A stretch of DNA of 33,095 bases from positions 1 to 33,095 of the forward strand of contig JAFTCC010000057.1 of the NCBI GenBank assembly GCA_017454915.1. Direction: 5' to 3'. A model generated the notes under the pieces. The model was not told the origin of the DNA. It saw only the letters and a list, made by a program, of their open reading frames with translations, and did no database searches. A program made the translations under genes and the position numbers. Positions 32,850 through 33,095 of the stretch are shown piece by piece (position 1 is the stretch's first letter; each line of letters starts with the position of its first letter). The DNA comes from Paludibacteraceae bacterium. Its GTDB lineage: Bacteria > Bacteroidota > Bacteroidia > Bacteroidales > Paludibacteraceae.

Positions 32850-33095
32850 AGTAACGCAATTTTACTTTTTGGCGCAGTCCGCCCTCTCCATAAGAGCCTT
32901 CTATCTCTTCGGCAAAGTAGTTACCGGAGCGTTCAGGAAACCTCTCATCTGATACAGTTACTTTGTCACCTTTCCACACATGGGGTTCCCCAAACAGGAT
33001 GATGCTTCCCTCATAGCCTTCACAGTCTTTCTCCTGTTGTAGTTCTTTTACTGCTTTGCTCAGAAAGTTCGCCGGTAGTCCGGCACGAACTTTCA
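32836..33095 (-). CDS. gpD-like baseplate hub protein, C-terminal part (cut by window edge)
   Basis: The minus strand is open from the window edge to a TGA at 32836-32838, encoding 85 residues: KVRAGLPANFLSKAVKELQQ ... HVWKGDKVTVSDERFPERSG, YFAEEIEGSYGEGGLRQKVK and a final LRYYGKN. A YxxxxVxxxxGxxGxRQxxxL-like end is characteristic of late-control D / gp44 hub proteins, which precede the V spike in P2 and Mu. The start lies outside the window. Confidence 0.7.
   Translation of the reverse strand, partial: KVRAGLPANFLSKAVKELQQEKDCEGYEGSIILFGEPHVWKGDKVTVSDERFPERSGNYFAEEIEGSYGEGGLRQKVKLRYYGKN

Overview
The window looks like a chromosomal segment of a Bacteroidales bacterium from a gut or oral type of community; I cannot fix the family. 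Three things point there: promoters of the Bacteroidetes type (TTG, about 20 nt, TAnnTTTG) in front of many units; a methylmalonyl-CoA decarboxylase operon of the succinate/propionate pathway; and BspA-like leucine-rich-repeat and gmd/fcl surface-polysaccharide genes. A prophage of Mu/P2-like tail organisation enters from the right edge.

Layout. 1-4.9 kb: a + strand operon with GDP-mannose 4,6-dehydratase (gmd), GDP-L-fucose synthase (fcl), a polysaccharide-export ABC permease, a secreted beta-rich protein and a sugar-phosphate nucleotidyltransferase. 4.9-8.4 kb and 13.4-17.7 kb: two diverged copies of an apparently undescribed cassette. Each has a membrane-anchored Ser/Thr protein kinase, a putative DNA-binding partner with its own promoter, small membrane proteins, a membrane-anchored protein and a small lipoprotein. 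The left copy is all on the minus strand; in the right copy the two halves are divergent. Between them lie an ATPase/DUF234 gene bounded by 81-bp direct repeats, an unknown gene, a BspA-like protein, another unknown gene and a structured 6S-like RNA.

The most striking signal is a promoter architecture shared by three units: the left envelope-protein operon, the 197-aa gene at 12833-13426 (perhaps with the BspA-like gene), and the right envelope-protein operon. Each has four GTAC/GGAC boxes spaced 10, 11 and 10 bp, ending exactly 24 bp before a TAnnTTTG box. This ties the three units into one local regulon, probably controlled by the kinase/regulator pairs.

17.7-24 kb: enolase, a frameshifted four-helix-bundle gene, and the minus-strand operon for sodium-pumping methylmalonyl-CoA decarboxylase (mce, mmdA, gamma, a carrier with two biotinyl domains, beta). 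24-25.1 kb: a + strand transcription unit with promoter, structured leader, a 206-codon ORF interrupted only by three in-frame TAG codons, and a terminator.

25.2-33.1 kb: the distal end of a prophage on the minus strand. In transcription order it encodes the C-terminus of a gpD-like hub, baseplate V, a small protein, gp25/W, baseplate J-like, a tail-I-position protein, a collar fibre, a collagen-like fibre and a lipoate-ligase-fold protein. These are followed by a frameshifted thymidylate-synthase-family gene with a dCMP-type Asp and an NPPY methyltransferase, in the position where Mu carries its DNA-modification gene.
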